From the NCBI RefSeq assembly GCF_004011865.1, contig NZ_RKLP01000004.1:331497-395496 (forward strand): a stretch of DNA of 64,000 bases, given 5' to 3'. The stretch comes from Prescottella agglutinans (GTDB taxonomy: Bacteria; Actinomycetota; Actinomycetes; Mycobacteriales; Mycobacteriaceae). The translations under genes and the position numbers were made by a program. The first letter of the stretch is position 1, and each line of letters begins with the position of its first letter. Shown here piece by piece: positions 10,007 to 18,653 of this stretch. The notes under the pieces are model-generated. The model searched no databases and was not told the DNA's origin. It saw only the letters and a list, made by a program, of their open reading frames with translations.

Positions 10007-10831
10007 CTAGCTGGCGCCGACCTCGAACCGCGCGAAGCGGGTGATCGTGGCGCCGGCCTCGTCCAGGAGAGCCTTGACGGTCTTCTTGGAGTCGGTGACC
10101 GAGGACTGCTCGGTCAGAACGACGTCCTTGTAGTAGCCGTTGACGCGACCCTCGACGATCTTCGGGAGCGCAGCCTCGGGCTTGCCCTCCTCCTTGGCCG
10201 TCTGCTCGGCAATGCGACGCTCGCCCTCGACGATGTCCGCGGGGACCTCGTCACGGGTGACGTACTTGGCCTTGAGCGCAGCAACCTGCATCGCAGCACC
10301 GCGAGCGGCCTCGGCAGCAGCCTCGCCCTCACCGGTGTACTCGACGAGCACGCCGACGCCCGGGGGCAGGTCCGACGCACGCTTGTGCAGGTAGGTCGCG
10401 ACCGCGCCGTCGAACGCGACGTAGCGGCGCAGCTCGAGCTTCTCGCCGATCTTGGCCGAGAGCTCCTGGACCAGGGTCTCGACGGTCTTGCCGTCGACGT
10501 CGACAGCCTTCAGAGCCTCGAGGTCGGCCGGCTTGGAAGCGGCAGCAGCGGCAACGACCTTGTCGGCCAGCTCCTGGAACTCCGCGTTCTTCGCGACGAA
10601 GTCGGTCTCGGCGTTGATCTCGATCATGACGCCGTCCTTGGCGGCGACCAGGCCCTCGGCCGTGGTGCGCTCGGCGCGCTTGCCCACGTCCTTGGCGCCC
10701 TTGATGCGGAGCAGCTCGACGGCCTTGTCGAAGTCGCCGTCGGTCTCCGCAAGCGCGTTCTTGCAGTCCATCATTCCGGAGCCGGTGAGCTCACGGAGCC
10801 GCTTGACGTCGGCGGCGGTGTAGTTCGCCAT
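10007..10831 (-). CDS. tsf: Translation elongation factor Ts
   Basis: A 274-residue guanine-nucleotide exchange factor for EF-Tu. It begins [20 protein letters not shown] with the N-terminal UBA-like helix and [12 protein letters not shown], then [12 protein letters not shown], the EF-Tu contact motif (TDFV). The ATG at 10829-10831 has AGGAGG just upstream; the reading frame stays open beyond it but lacks family similarity. It is downstream of rpsB with a hairpin between them. Confidence 0.98.
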   Translation of the reverse strand: MANYTAADVKRLRELTGSGMMDCKNALAETDGDFDKAVELLRIKGAKDVGKRAERTTAEGLVAAKDGVMIEINAETDFVAKNAEFQELADKVVAAAAASKPADLEALKAVDVDGKTVETLVQELSAKIGEKLELRRYVAFDGAVATYLHKRASDLPPGVGVLVEYTGEGEAAAEAARGAAMQVAALKAKYVTRDEVPADIVEGERRIAEQTAKEEGKPEAALPKIVEGRVNGYYKDVVLTEQSSVTDSKKTVKALLDEAGATITRFARFEVGAS

Positions 10832-10911
10832 GGGGGCGATCCTCCTCGGATGAGTTTCGGATGCCAGGCTCTGCGGTTCGCGCCGAAACCTGGCGAAGCA
10901 GGTGAGCGAAA

Positions 10912-10938
10912 CGGCCCCGACCGAGGTGGTCGGGGCCG
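10912..10938 (-). terminator. Hairpin between rpsB and tsf
   Basis: Perfect 11-bp stem CGGCCCCGACC/GGTCGGGGCCG with a 5-base loop, seven bases downstream of the rpsB stop and followed on the minus strand by a short T tract. It looks like an intrinsic terminator or attenuator that lowers tsf transcription relative to rpsB. Confidence 0.7.
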
Positions 10939-10944
10939 AATCGA

Positions 10945-11766
10945 CTAGGACTGCTGAGCGTCCGCGGCGGGAGCCTCGGCCTCGGCGGCCGGGGCAGCCT
11001 GCGAGAGGAGCTCCTGCTCCCACTCGGCGAGCGGCTCGCCCGTGCCGGCCTCCGGCTTGGCGTCCTTGTCGCTGACACCGGCGCGAGCCTGCAGGCCCTC
11101 GGCGACTGCGGAGGCGACGACCTTGGTGAGCAGGGCAGCGCTACGGATCGCATCGTCGTTGCCCGGGATCGGGTAGTCGACGACGTCGGGGTCGCAGTTG
11201 GTATCCAGGATCGCGATGACCGGGATGTTCAGCTTGCGCGCCTCGCCGACGGCGATGTGCTCCTTGTTGGTGTCGACGACCCAGATGGCCGACGGAACCT
11301 TGGCCATGTCGCGGATGCCGCCGAGGGTGCGGTCGAGCTTGGTCATCTCACGCGTGAGCATGAGGATTTCCTTCTTGGTGCGACCCTCGAAGCCACCGGT
11401 CTGCTCCATCGACTCGAGCTCCTTCAGGCGCTGCAGGCGCTTGTGGACGGTCGAGAAGTTGGTGAGCATGCCGCCGAGCCAACGCTGGTTGACGTAGGGC
11501 ATTCCGACGCGAGTGGCCTCACCCGCGATGGACTCCTGCGCCTGCTTCTTGGTACCGACGAACAGGATGGTGCCGCCGTGCGCGACGGTCTCCTTGACAA
11601 ACTCGTACGCCTTGTCGATGTACGTCAGCGTCTGCTGCAGGTCGATGATGTAGATGCCGTTGCGGTCGGTGAAGATGAAACGCTTCATCTTCGGGTTCCA
11701 ACGGCGGGTCTGGTGCCCGAAGTGTGCGCCGCTGTCGAGCAGCTGCCGCATGGTCACAACAGCCAT
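10945..11766 (-). CDS. rpsB: 30S ribosomal protein S2
   Basis: A 273-residue small-subunit protein. Conserved pieces are [45 protein letters not shown] and the PAIWVVD-like [14 protein letters not shown]. The C-terminus is extended by an Ala/Glu-rich tail, as in other actinobacteria. Start ATG at 11764-11766. It heads the rpsB-tsf unit. Confidence 0.98.
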   Translation of the reverse strand: MAVVTMRQLLDSGAHFGHQTRRWNPKMKRFIFTDRNGIYIIDLQQTLTYIDKAYEFVKETVAHGGTILFVGTKKQAQESIAGEATRVGMPYVNQRWLGGMLTNFSTVHKRLQRLKELESMEQTGGFEGRTKKEILMLTREMTKLDRTLGGIRDMAKVPSAIWVVDTNKEHIAVGEARKLNIPVIAILDTNCDPDVVDYPIPGNDDAIRSAALLTKVVASAVAEGLQARAGVSDKDAKPEAGTGEPLAEWEQELLSQAAPAAEAEAPAADAQQS

Positions 11767-12096
11767 GGCTGTGTACCTCGTCTTTCGTGTGCCGGTTGTC
11801 GCAGGGATCGGTGACCCCTGCCCTGGCGCCCGCTCGGTGTCGGACCTGCACGAATGCAGGACCAGCCGACCACCGATTTCATCCGCGGACGCGCGAAGTC
11901 GGTCTGTGCGTGCACAGACCGCCTGACAAGTGTACGGCCTCGGTGCGCGCACTCCTAACTCGCGGTCTGTTGCCCCGGAAGGCACAGGTGAGCGGGTCCC
12001 GCAACGGGAATCGGCAATCTGTGGACACCCCGTTCCATCGTCCACAGGTCGCGCGAACGCGCCCCGCCGACCGTCGCGGCGGGACAGGGTCGGGGC
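11767..12096. other. rpsB leader and M23 gene upstream region
   Basis: 330 bases without a gene. On the minus strand it holds a candidate rpsB promoter and a leader with hairpins CCTGCA-CGAA-TGCAGG (11845-11860) and GGTCTGTG-CGTG-CACAGACC (11901-11920). A dyad CTGTGGAC (12019-12026) / GTCCACAG (12040-12047) resembles two inverted DnaA boxes. Confidence 0.55.
11929..11958 (-). promoter_or_regulatory. Candidate rpsB promoter
   Basis: On the minus strand a -35-like TTAGGA (11953-11958) and a -10 TACACT (11929-11934) are separated by 18 bases, about 160 bases upstream of rpsB. Assigned by pattern only. Confidence 0.45.
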
Positions 12097-12669
12097 ATGA
12101 GATTCGACGCCCGGGCGGCCCTGCGGGTCGGCGCAGCGATCGCGGTGGCGGCCGCGTGCGTCGGTGCGGCACCGGCCGCCGCCGCACCGCACGCCTCGCC
12201 TCCCGCCCCGGCCGCCGCGCCGGCCGCCGACGACGCCCGCCCGTCGTTCGGCTGGCCGCTGCATCCGCGGCCCCGTGTCGTGCGGGCGTTCGAGAAGCCC
12301 GCGCAGAACTGGCTGCCCGGACACCGCGGGGTCGACCTCGCGGCCGCCCCGGGCCAGAGCGTGCTCGCCGCGGGCGCCGGCACCGTGGTGTTCGCCGGGA
12401 CCGTCGCCGGGAAACCCGTCGTCTCGGTCGACCATCCGGGCGGGCTGCGCACGACGTACGAACCCGTTCGCGCGGCGGTGACCGCGGGGCGACGGGTCGA
12501 TCGCGGCACGGTCCTCGGCACAGTCGTTGCCGGTCATCCCGAGTGCGCGGCGGCCGCGTGCCTGCACTGGGGCCTGCGGCGGGACCGGGAGTACCTCGAT
12601 CCCCTGCCGCTGATCCGCGCTGTTCCGATCCGGCTATTACCGACCGGTGCCGGTCACGCGCGCGGATGA
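12097..12669 (+). CDS. Secreted M23 (LytM-type) peptidase-like protein
   Basis: A 190-residue exported protein, the positional counterpart of Rv2891. Signal peptide with likely cleavage after AAAA (about residue 30), a Pro/Ala-rich linker, then an M23 domain. Zinc ligands are visible as His76 and Asp80 (GHRGVDLA) and His157 (CLHWGL). The position of the usual catalytic His two residues earlier is Cys155. It may act on peptidoglycan cross-bridges, or bind without cutting and activate another hydrolase. It overlaps the convergent xerC by 16 bases. Confidence 0.85.
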   Translation: MRFDARAALRVGAAIAVAAACVGAAPAAAAPHASPPAPAAAPAADDARPSFGWPLHPRPRVVRAFEKPAQNWLPGHRGVDLAAAPGQSVLAAGAGTVVFAGTVAGKPVVSVDHPGGLRTTYEPVRAAVTAGRRVDRGTVLGTVVAGHPECAAAACLHWGLRRDREYLDPLPLIRAVPIRLLPTGAGHARG

Positions 12670-13601
12670 GCCTGGTCGTGCACGGCGCGCAACCGCGCCA
12701 CCGACACGTGCGTGTACAGCTGTGTCGTGGCGAGGCTCGAGTGTCCGAGCACCTCCTGCACCACGCGCAGGTCGGCGCCGCCCTCGAGTAGGTGTGTCGC
12801 GGCCGAATGCCGCAGACCGTGGGGCGCGAGGTCGGGTGCGCCCGGCACGGCCTGCACGACGTCGTGCACGACGCTGCGAGCCTGGCGCTGATCGAGTCGG
12901 CCGCCGCGGCGGCCGAGCAGCAACGCGTCGCCGGACCGGGTGTTCGCGAGTTCGGGGCGCCCGGCCCGCAGCCACGCGGCGATCGCGTCCTCGGCGGGCC
13001 GACCGAACGGGACGACGCGCTCCTTGTTTCCCTTGCCGAGCACCCGGACCACGCGCCGCTCGTTGTCGATGTCGGCGACGTCGAGGCCGCACAGTTCCCC
13101 GACCCGGATGCCCGTCGAGTACAGCAGTTCCACGATCAACCGGTCCCGCAGGGCGATGGGATCCTCCTGGGCAGCACCCGATTCGGCTGCGGCCATCGCC
13201 TCGGCCGCATGATCCTGACGCAGGACCGGGGGCAGCGTGCGGTGCGATTTGGGCGCCGCCAGACGCACACCGGGATCGAGTTCCATACGCCCGGTCCGCT
13301 GCGCCCACGCGGTGAACCCCTTGGCCGACGACGTCCGGCGGGCGAGCGTCGTGCGGGCCACACCGGCCGCGGCCTGGCCACCGAGCCAGCCGCGCAGCAC
13401 GCGCAGGTCGAGCTGGGCGAGCTGGGCGAGGGTCACGTCGGGCCGGTCTCGGCAGAGGTATTCGAGCAGGCTCGTCACGTCCCCGAGATACGCCCGCACG
13501 GTGTGTTCCGACCGTCCCCGCTCGAGGCGCAGGTAGTCGGCGTAGTCGTCGAGATGTGTCCGCAGCACGGGCGGCAGCGCTCGGGTCGGGTCGACGTCCA
13601 T
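12654..13601 (-). CDS. xerC: Site-specific tyrosine recombinase
   Basis: A 315-residue recombinase that resolves chromosome dimers at dif with XerD. The N-terminal SAM-like core-binding domain covers about residues 12-105 ([15 protein letters not shown]). The catalytic domain shows Arg166 (STGIRVGEL), a Lys at 190/193 (GKGNKERVV), His261 and Arg264 (HGLRH), His287 (LGHSS) and nucleophile Tyr296 (TQLYTHVS). All active-site residues are present. No integrase-type accessory genes or att repeats are nearby, so it is the housekeeping enzyme. It matches Rv2894c. Confidence 0.95.
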   Translation of the reverse strand: MDVDPTRALPPVLRTHLDDYADYLRLERGRSEHTVRAYLGDVTSLLEYLCRDRPDVTLAQLAQLDLRVLRGWLGGQAAAGVARTTLARRTSSAKGFTAWAQRTGRMELDPGVRLAAPKSHRTLPPVLRQDHAAEAMAAAESGAAQEDPIALRDRLIVELLYSTGIRVGELCGLDVADIDNERRVVRVLGKGNKERVVPFGRPAEDAIAAWLRAGRPELANTRSGDALLLGRRGGRLDQRQARSVVHDVVQAVPGAPDLAPHGLRHSAATHLLEGGADLRVVQEVLGHSSLATTQLYTHVSVARLRAVHDQAHPRA

Positions 13602-13662
13602 GACGACCACCGTCGCCGCGACCGCCCGATTTCGCAAGCGCCCTCGCCGATAGGGTTCTCCG

Positions 13663-14844
13663 GTGAAACGAGCGATTCCCGTCCCCATGCTGTGCGTCCT
13701 TGCTCTCCTCTCGGCGATCGCTCCGCTGGCCACCGACATGTACCTGCCGGGCCTGCCGACGATGGAGCAGAGCCTCGACACCTCCACCACGAGCGTGCAG
13801 CTGACGCTGACGACGTTCATGGCCGGCCTCGGCATCGGCCAGCTCGTGATCGGACCGCTGTCCGACGGCCTGGGCCGCCGCCGATTGCTGATCGGCGGCA
13901 CGGCCCTGTGCGCCCTGAGCGGCGTGCTGTGCGCGGTCGCCCCGAACATCGAAGTGCTCATCGCCGCGCGCCTGTTGCAGGGCTTCAGCGGCGGCGCCGG
14001 AATCGTGTTGGCGCGCGCGGTGATCGCGGACCGCGCGCGGGGCGACGCGGCGGCGCGACTGTTCAGCATCATGATGATCATCGGCGGCGTCGCCCCGGTG
14101 ATCGCCCCGCTGATGGGCGGCGCGCTGCTCGGCCCGATCGGCTGGCGCGGCATCTTCTGGGTCCTCGCCGGTGCGGCAGTCGTGATGCTGATCGGCGTGC
14201 TGACCCTGGTCCCCGAGACCCTGCCGGCCGAGCGCCGGCACGGCGGCGGCCTGACCGCGCTGGTCGGCAATCTCCGCTACGTCGTGACCAATCGGGTGTT
14301 CCTCGGCTACGCGCTCACCTTCGCGTTCGGTTTCGGCGCGCTGTTCTCGTACATCTCCGCGTCGCCGTTCGTCGCCGAGCACGTGCTGGGACTCTCGCCC
14401 GGTCAGTTCTCGATCGTGTTCGCCGTCAACTCGCTGGGCATCATGGCGGGCAGCATCGTCAACACCAAGCTGATCGGCACGTTCCAGGCCCGCCAGCTGC
14501 TCACGTTCGGGGTGAGCCTGCTGGTGACGTCCGGGCTCCTGCTGACCCTGGCGACCACGATCGGCGGCAGCCACATCTGGCTGGTCCTTCCGCTCATGTT
14601 CGGGGTGGTCGCCAGCATCGGATTCATCATGGGCAATGCGACCGCACTCGCGCAGGGGCAGGTGACCGAGGCGGCGGGCACCGGTTCCGCGTTGATGGGC
14701 GCGTGCCAGTTCGGACTCGCGGCCGTCGTGTCGCCGCTGGTGGGGATCGCCGGACCCGCCACCGCGGTCCCGATGGCGATCGCGATCCTGGCCTCGGGAC
14801 TGATCGCGATGACGTCCCTGAAGGTCCTGGCCCGCACCGCCTAG
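13663..14844 (+). CDS. Bcr/CflA-type multidrug efflux MFS transporter
   Basis: A 393-residue, 12-helix proton antiporter. It has DMYLPGLP after the first helix, the MFS loop 2-3 motif [13 protein letters not shown], and a helix-5 [13 protein letters not shown] that resembles the antiporter motif C. Family members export bicyclomycin, chloramphenicol and similar compounds. GTG start; divergent from xerC and convergent with viuB. It has no counterpart at this spot in M. tuberculosis, so it is probably a lineage-specific insertion. Confidence 0.9.
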   Translation: MKRAIPVPMLCVLALLSAIAPLATDMYLPGLPTMEQSLDTSTTSVQLTLTTFMAGLGIGQLVIGPLSDGLGRRRLLIGGTALCALSGVLCAVAPNIEVLIAARLLQGFSGGAGIVLARAVIADRARGDAAARLFSIMMIIGGVAPVIAPLMGGALLGPIGWRGIFWVLAGAAVVMLIGVLTLVPETLPAERRHGGGLTALVGNLRYVVTNRVFLGYALTFAFGFGALFSYISASPFVAEHVLGLSPGQFSIVFAVNSLGIMAGSIVNTKLIGTFQARQLLTFGVSLLVTSGLLLTLATTIGGSHIWLVLPLMFGVVASIGFIMGNATALAQGQVTEAAGTGSALMGACQFGLAAVVSPLVGIAGPATAVPMAIAILASGLIAMTSLKVLARTA

Positions 14845-14857
14845 GGCGCGGGCCAGG
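14826..14857. terminator. Hairpin overlapping the MFS stop codon
   Basis: Perfect 10-base arms CCTGGCCCGC / GCGGGCCAGG enclose the TAG of the MFS gene and end five bases before the viuB stop. It probably terminates both convergent genes. Confidence 0.6.
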
Positions 14858-14862
14858 GGCGT

Positions 14863-15642
14863 TCAGTTCGCGGTCGACTCGGCCACCGCCAGCTCCGACT
14901 TCCACGCCCGGAAGCCCTCCTCGGTGCGCCCTCGGCGCCAGTAGCCGGAGATCGACGCCGATGCGGCGGGCACTCCCCGCTCCTTGCGGATGTACGGGCG
15001 GAGATGATGCATGACCGTGTCCGCCTCGCCGTGGACGAAGACGTGCACGTCACCCGGCAGCCACGGCATCTCGCGGACCGCGGCGACCAGCGGGGCGTTG
15101 GCGCCTGCCACGTCGGAGCCGGCAAGGTCCGACGTGGTTCCGCGGTACAGCCACGTGATCTCGACGCCCGGCCCCGCCGACAGCGCGATCCGGTCGCGCT
15201 CGTCGGCGACCTCGACGAACACCTTCGCGACCGCGTCGGCGCCGAGGGCCTCGACCGCCGTCGAGATCGCGGGCAGCGCCGACTCGTCACCGGCGATCAG
15301 GTGCCAGTCGGCGTCCTTCTGCGGCGTGTATGCCCCGCCGGGGCCGCGCACCGTCACCGACTCGCCCGGCTGCACCGACGCGGCCCACGGGCCGGCGACC
15401 CCGTCGTCGCCGTGCACGACGAAGTCGATCGCGAGTTCCCGTGCATCGGGATCGACCGAGCGAACGGTGTAGGTCCGCAGGACCGGCGCGTCGGCCGGCC
15501 CGAACTCGATCTTGACGTACGAGTCGGCGAACTCGGACGGCTCGAAACTGTCGAAACCGGGATCTCCGAGTACCACCCGGACCATGTGCGGGGCGATCCG
15601 TTCGGTCCGCACCACGGTCAGGGTCGAGGTCCTCCGTGCCAC
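14863..15642 (-). CDS. viuB: Siderophore-interacting FAD-binding ferric reductase
   Basis: A 259-residue flavoprotein of the ViuB/SIP family that releases iron from internalised ferric siderophores with NAD(P)H. The FAD site RTYTVRSVD and the flavin-loop motif DFVVHGDDGVAGPWA are clear, followed by LIAGDESALPAI and the C-terminal GYWRRGRTEEGFRAWK. In M. tuberculosis viuB (Rv2895c) also lies between xerC and dprA. GTG start. A 15/19 match to the IdeR box sits 30 bases upstream, so iron repression is expected. Confidence 0.93.
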   Translation of the reverse strand: MARRTSTLTVVRTERIAPHMVRVVLGDPGFDSFEPSEFADSYVKIEFGPADAPVLRTYTVRSVDPDARELAIDFVVHGDDGVAGPWAASVQPGESVTVRGPGGAYTPQKDADWHLIAGDESALPAISTAVEALGADAVAKVFVEVADERDRIALSAGPGVEITWLYRGTTSDLAGSDVAGANAPLVAAVREMPWLPGDVHVFVHGEADTVMHHLRPYIRKERGVPAASASISGYWRRGRTEEGFRAWKSELAVAESTAN

Positions 15643-15671
15643 AGCAAAACTCCTCTACGCACAAGAATTGA

Positions 15672-15690
15672 TTAGGTAATGCTAACCATA
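15672..15690. promoter_or_regulatory. IdeR/DtxR iron box
   Basis: TTAGGTAATGCTAACCATA matches 15 of 19 positions of the IdeR consensus TTAGGTTAGGCTAACCTAA, including both half-site cores TTAGGT and GCTAACC. Iron-loaded IdeR here would block viuB transcription. Confidence 0.85.
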
Positions 15691-15710
15691 TCTTGCGAGC
15701 GGGGGTGCCG

Positions 15711-16844
15711 TCAGCGCCCGTGCGGCCGAGCCATGGTCAGACGCTGGACCCAGCCGTGGGCCGGCCACGCCTTGAGTCCGGCACGATCGGGCGTCACGCG
15801 GGTTCCCACGAATTCGGCCTCGAGGTCCGGGGCGACCGCGCCCGCGAAGCGGTACTCCTGATCACTCTTCGGCCCCACGCTCTCCCACGTACTCACGCGG
15901 TACACCGCACGAACGATGTTGTCCGCGAACACGATCACCGGCAGATCGGCGACATTCCGGGCTGCCGCGCCCGCGCGCCACGGCCCCCGCGCCAGCGCGT
16001 ACAACTCGTCGGCGGTCAGCCCGGCACCCGCCGCGGCCGGAACCCGGACCAAGGCCGCCGGGACCGGCAGTTCGGGCGCCGGGAGCGCCGAGTACTGGAC
16101 CGCCAACTCCTCGACGGACATCGCGCGCTTCTCGAGGTCGGCCGGTTCCCCGGCGAGGTTCGTCAGTACCGGGTGGTCGGGGCGGTGCTCGAGCAGGCGG
16201 AGCGCGTCGACCACCACGTGTGCGGCTTCCTTCGCGGCCGACGCGGCGTCGTGCGTGCCGTCGATCCGGTGGCGCAGCACGATGTGCTCGACCGAGTGCC
16301 CGGCGGCGTAGATGTCGCGGATCCGCTGCGTCCAGGCGCTGCGGGTCTCGTCACGATCGGCCTCGCCCACACCCTCGGCGTCGAGGGTTCCCGCCTCCCC
16401 GAGCGCGTCCCAGTCGTGCGAGTACACCTTGTTCCCGCGCCCCACACCGACGTAGAAGATCGACCGGTCACGCGGGTCCAGCAGCGCGTAGACGTACAGT
16501 CCGAGATTCTCGACCACGCGCGGCGACAGCGGGTTCGGCGCGGGCTTGCGTTCGCGGGGCTCGGCGGTGATCACCCGCATCACGGCTAGGCGCAGCGCGT
16601 CGGAGACGATGACGCCCCCGGTCACCGCGCCGTCGAACAGCACGCCCGCCGCGTCGCGCACCGACGTGAACGTCCGCCCCGCGTTCAGCTGGAGCGAGTT
16701 GACCACCGCGGTGAACTCGGCGAGCCGCACCTTGGGATCGCTCACCACGCCGCGACCCTCGTCATCGGTGAGGAAGTCACGGATGCCCGGCGCGGCCAGG
16801 AGCACTCGGGTGATGTCTTCGGGAACGGTCCAGACGGTAGCCAT
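15711..16844 (-). CDS. GIY-YIG domain protein of the LEM-3-like type
   Basis: A 377-residue protein without a signal or membrane segment. Residues 115-137 carry the nuclease signature (GLYVYALLDP ... IFYVGVGRG), the LEM-3-like subgroup of GIY-YIG proteins (COG3680). The N-terminal 100 residues and the C-terminal 180 residues are not recognised; the latter include PVIVFADNIVRAVYRV and a WPAHGWVQRL ending. A DNA-cutting role is possible but unproven. It is transcribed divergently from the HadA-like gene, with a perfect dyad between them. It has no counterpart in the matching M. tuberculosis interval. Confidence 0.78.
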   Translation of the reverse strand: MATVWTVPEDITRVLLAAPGIRDFLTDDEGRGVVSDPKVRLAEFTAVVNSLQLNAGRTFTSVRDAAGVLFDGAVTGGVIVSDALRLAVMRVITAEPRERKPAPNPLSPRVVENLGLYVYALLDPRDRSIFYVGVGRGNKVYSHDWDALGEAGTLDAEGVGEADRDETRSAWTQRIRDIYAAGHSVEHIVLRHRIDGTHDAASAAKEAAHVVVDALRLLEHRPDHPVLTNLAGEPADLEKRAMSVEELAVQYSALPAPELPVPAALVRVPAAAGAGLTADELYALARGPWRAGAAARNVADLPVIVFADNIVRAVYRVSTWESVGPKSDQEYRFAGAVAPDLEAEFVGTRVTPDRAGLKAWPAHGWVQRLTMARPHGR

Positions 16845-16900
16845 GACGCGACTGTAAGCGATCCGGGGACCGCATGCGGTGCGCCTTGCTGTCCACCGGA

Positions 16901-16934
16901 CATCCAATCGTTTCCGTTCGGAAACGATTGGATG
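16901..16934. promoter_or_regulatory. Perfect 15-bp-arm inverted repeat, candidate operator
   Basis: Arms CATCCAATCGTTTCC (16901-16915) and GGAAACGATTGGATG (16920-16934) are exact complements around a GTTC spacer. The dyad lies between divergent starts at 16844 and 16997 and lacks a T run, which favours a protein-binding operator for both genes over a terminator. Confidence 0.7.
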
Positions 16935-16996
16935 CGGTCGTGTCCATCTCTGCCCGATATCAGCCACCGGGGCGGTTCTTCGGTCACACTCGACTG

Positions 16997-17530
16997 GTGA
17001 CCCGATCCGTGGAATCGACGGGCGACCGCGCCTCCCGCGCACAGCGGCTGGTCGGCTACAGCTACCGCATGCCCGACTACTACGAGGTGGGCAGGGAGAA
17101 GGTCCGCGAGTACGCGGCGGCCGTGCAGAACAGCCACCCCGCGCACTACGACGAGAACGCCGCGCGGGCCCTCGGGTACCCCACGCTGATCGCACCGCTG
17201 ACGTTCGTCTCGGTGATCGGCATCATCGCGCAGAAGTATCTGCTCGAGCAGATTCTCACCGGATTCGATCTGAGCCAGATACTCCAGACTGATCAGAAGC
17301 TGGTGTTCCACCGACCGGTGCGCGCCGGCGACCGGCTGACCGTCGACGTGTCCCTCGAATCGTTTCGGCAGACCGCCGGCAGCGACATCATCGTCACCAA
17401 GAACCTCGTGCGCGACGAGACCGGCGAGCCGGTCGTCACGACGCTGACCACGCTGGTCGGGCGCACCGGAGACGAGGAGGACCCGGATCGGATCCGGCGC
17501 ATCAAGGCCGTGATGATGCACGAGGCGTGA
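16997..17530 (+). CDS. HadA/HadC-like (3R)-hydroxyacyl dehydratase subunit
   Basis: A 177-residue single hot-dog-fold protein of the MaoC-N / FAS1-like dehydratase type. Residues such as YRMPDYYEVGREKVREYA, AVQNSHPAHYDENAARALGY, LIAPLTFVS and IIVTKNLVRDETGEPV resemble mycobacterial HadA (Rv0635). HadA and HadC need the catalytic partner HadB, which is not here. It could pair with a distant HadB-type protein or bind another acyl substrate. GTG at 16997 was chosen; GTG 17009 is also possible. Confidence 0.8.
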   Translation: MTRSVESTGDRASRAQRLVGYSYRMPDYYEVGREKVREYAAAVQNSHPAHYDENAARALGYPTLIAPLTFVSVIGIIAQKYLLEQILTGFDLSQILQTDQKLVFHRPVRAGDRLTVDVSLESFRQTAGSDIIVTKNLVRDETGEPVVTTLTTLVGRTGDEEDPDRIRRIKAVMMHEA

Positions 17531-17531
17531 G

Positions 17532-18653
17532 TCACCGCTCGCGGAACCACCCCGCCTCGTCCGAGCCGACGAAGCCGTCCAGCTCGAGCACCGGCAGGAC
17601 CGCCCGCACCCGGTCGATCGGCACCCCCGAATCCTCCGAGAGCTCACGCGTGCCCCGGGCACCGCGGGCCGGCAGCGCCTCGTAGACCGCGGCCGCCTCC
17701 CCCTCCAGCACGTCGAGCGCCCGGACCGGCCCGGCTCCGTCGCCGTCGAGCCCGATCGGTCCCGCCTCCTCCACGACATCGGCGGCGCTCGCCACCAGCC
17801 GCGCCTCGCCCTCCCGGATCATCCGGTGGCACCCGGTGGACGCCGCCGACGTCACCGGCCCCGGCACCGCGAGCACCGAACGTCCCAGCCGACGCCCCCA
17901 CGTCGCCGTGTTCCGCGCCCCACTGCGCCATCCCGCCTCGACGACGACCACGCCGTCGGACAGCCCGGCCACCAGCCGATTCCGGGCCAGGAACCGGTAG
18001 CGGGCCGGGGTCGTCCCGGGCGGGTACTCGCTGATCACCGCCCCGTCGCGGGCGATCTGCTGCAGCAGGCGCCCGTGCCCGGCCGGGTAGGCGCGGTCGA
18101 CACCGCAGGCCAGGACCGCGACGGTGAGGCCGCCCGCGCCGAGGGCGGCCCGATGCGCGGCGGCGTCGATCCCGAACGCCGCCCCGGACACGACGGTCCA
18201 CCCGTCCGCCGCGAGATCACCCGCGATCTCGGCGGTCACGTGCTCGCCGTAGGAACTCGCCGCGCGGGTGCCGACCACCGCCACCGACCTCGCGACCAGT
18301 TCGTCCAGCGGCCGATCACCCAGCACCCACAGCGCGAGAGGGCCGCCGTCGTCGCGACCGTGCCCGAGACCGTCGAACGCGAGCAGCCGCCACCGCGGCC
18401 ACTCGTCGTCGTCCGGCGTGACCAGACGCCCACCCAATGCCTGCAGCAGGTCGAGGTCGCGCACCGAGGTGTCCAGGTGCGCCCGCGCCGCCGTCCGCCG
18501 GTCCAGGAAGCTGGACAGGTCCCGCTCCCGCACGGCGCGCGCGGCCTCCTCCGGCCCGACCGCCGCCACCAACTGCGCGAGCGGCGGGCACGACCCCTGC
18601 ACCACCTTCGACAGGTACGCCCACGCCGACCGCCTCGGGTCGTGTCCGGTCAC
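17532..18653 (-). CDS. dprA: DNA-processing protein A
   Basis: A 373-residue DprA/Smf protein that loads RecA on incoming single-stranded DNA. An N-terminal helical region is followed by the Rossmann-like fold with SVAVVGTRAASSYGE, VSGAAFGIDAAAHRAAL, LACGVDRAYPAGH, ISEYPPGTTPARYRFLARNR and VVVEAGWRSGARNTA. A winged-helix-like C-terminus ends DGFVGSDEAGWFRER. The start GTG (18651-18653) overlaps the comM stop (GTGA). Transformation is not established in most Rhodococcus, so its role may be general recombination. Confidence 0.95.
   Translation of the reverse strand: MTGHDPRRSAWAYLSKVVQGSCPPLAQLVAAVGPEEAARAVRERDLSSFLDRRTAARAHLDTSVRDLDLLQALGGRLVTPDDDEWPRWRLLAFDGLGHGRDDGGPLALWVLGDRPLDELVARSVAVVGTRAASSYGEHVTAEIAGDLAADGWTVVSGAAFGIDAAAHRAALGAGGLTVAVLACGVDRAYPAGHGRLLQQIARDGAVISEYPPGTTPARYRFLARNRLVAGLSDGVVVVEAGWRSGARNTATWGRRLGRSVLAVPGPVTSAASTGCHRMIREGEARLVASAADVVEEAGPIGLDGDGAGPVRALDVLEGEAAAVYEALPARGARGTRELSEDSGVPIDRVRAVLPVLELDGFVGSDEAGWFRER

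Noticed and set aside
12654..13601. Phage or integrative element suggested by a tyrosine recombinase
   Set aside because: The protein has the chromosomal XerC form and location (Rv2894c); no tRNA, att repeat, excisionase or cargo is present.
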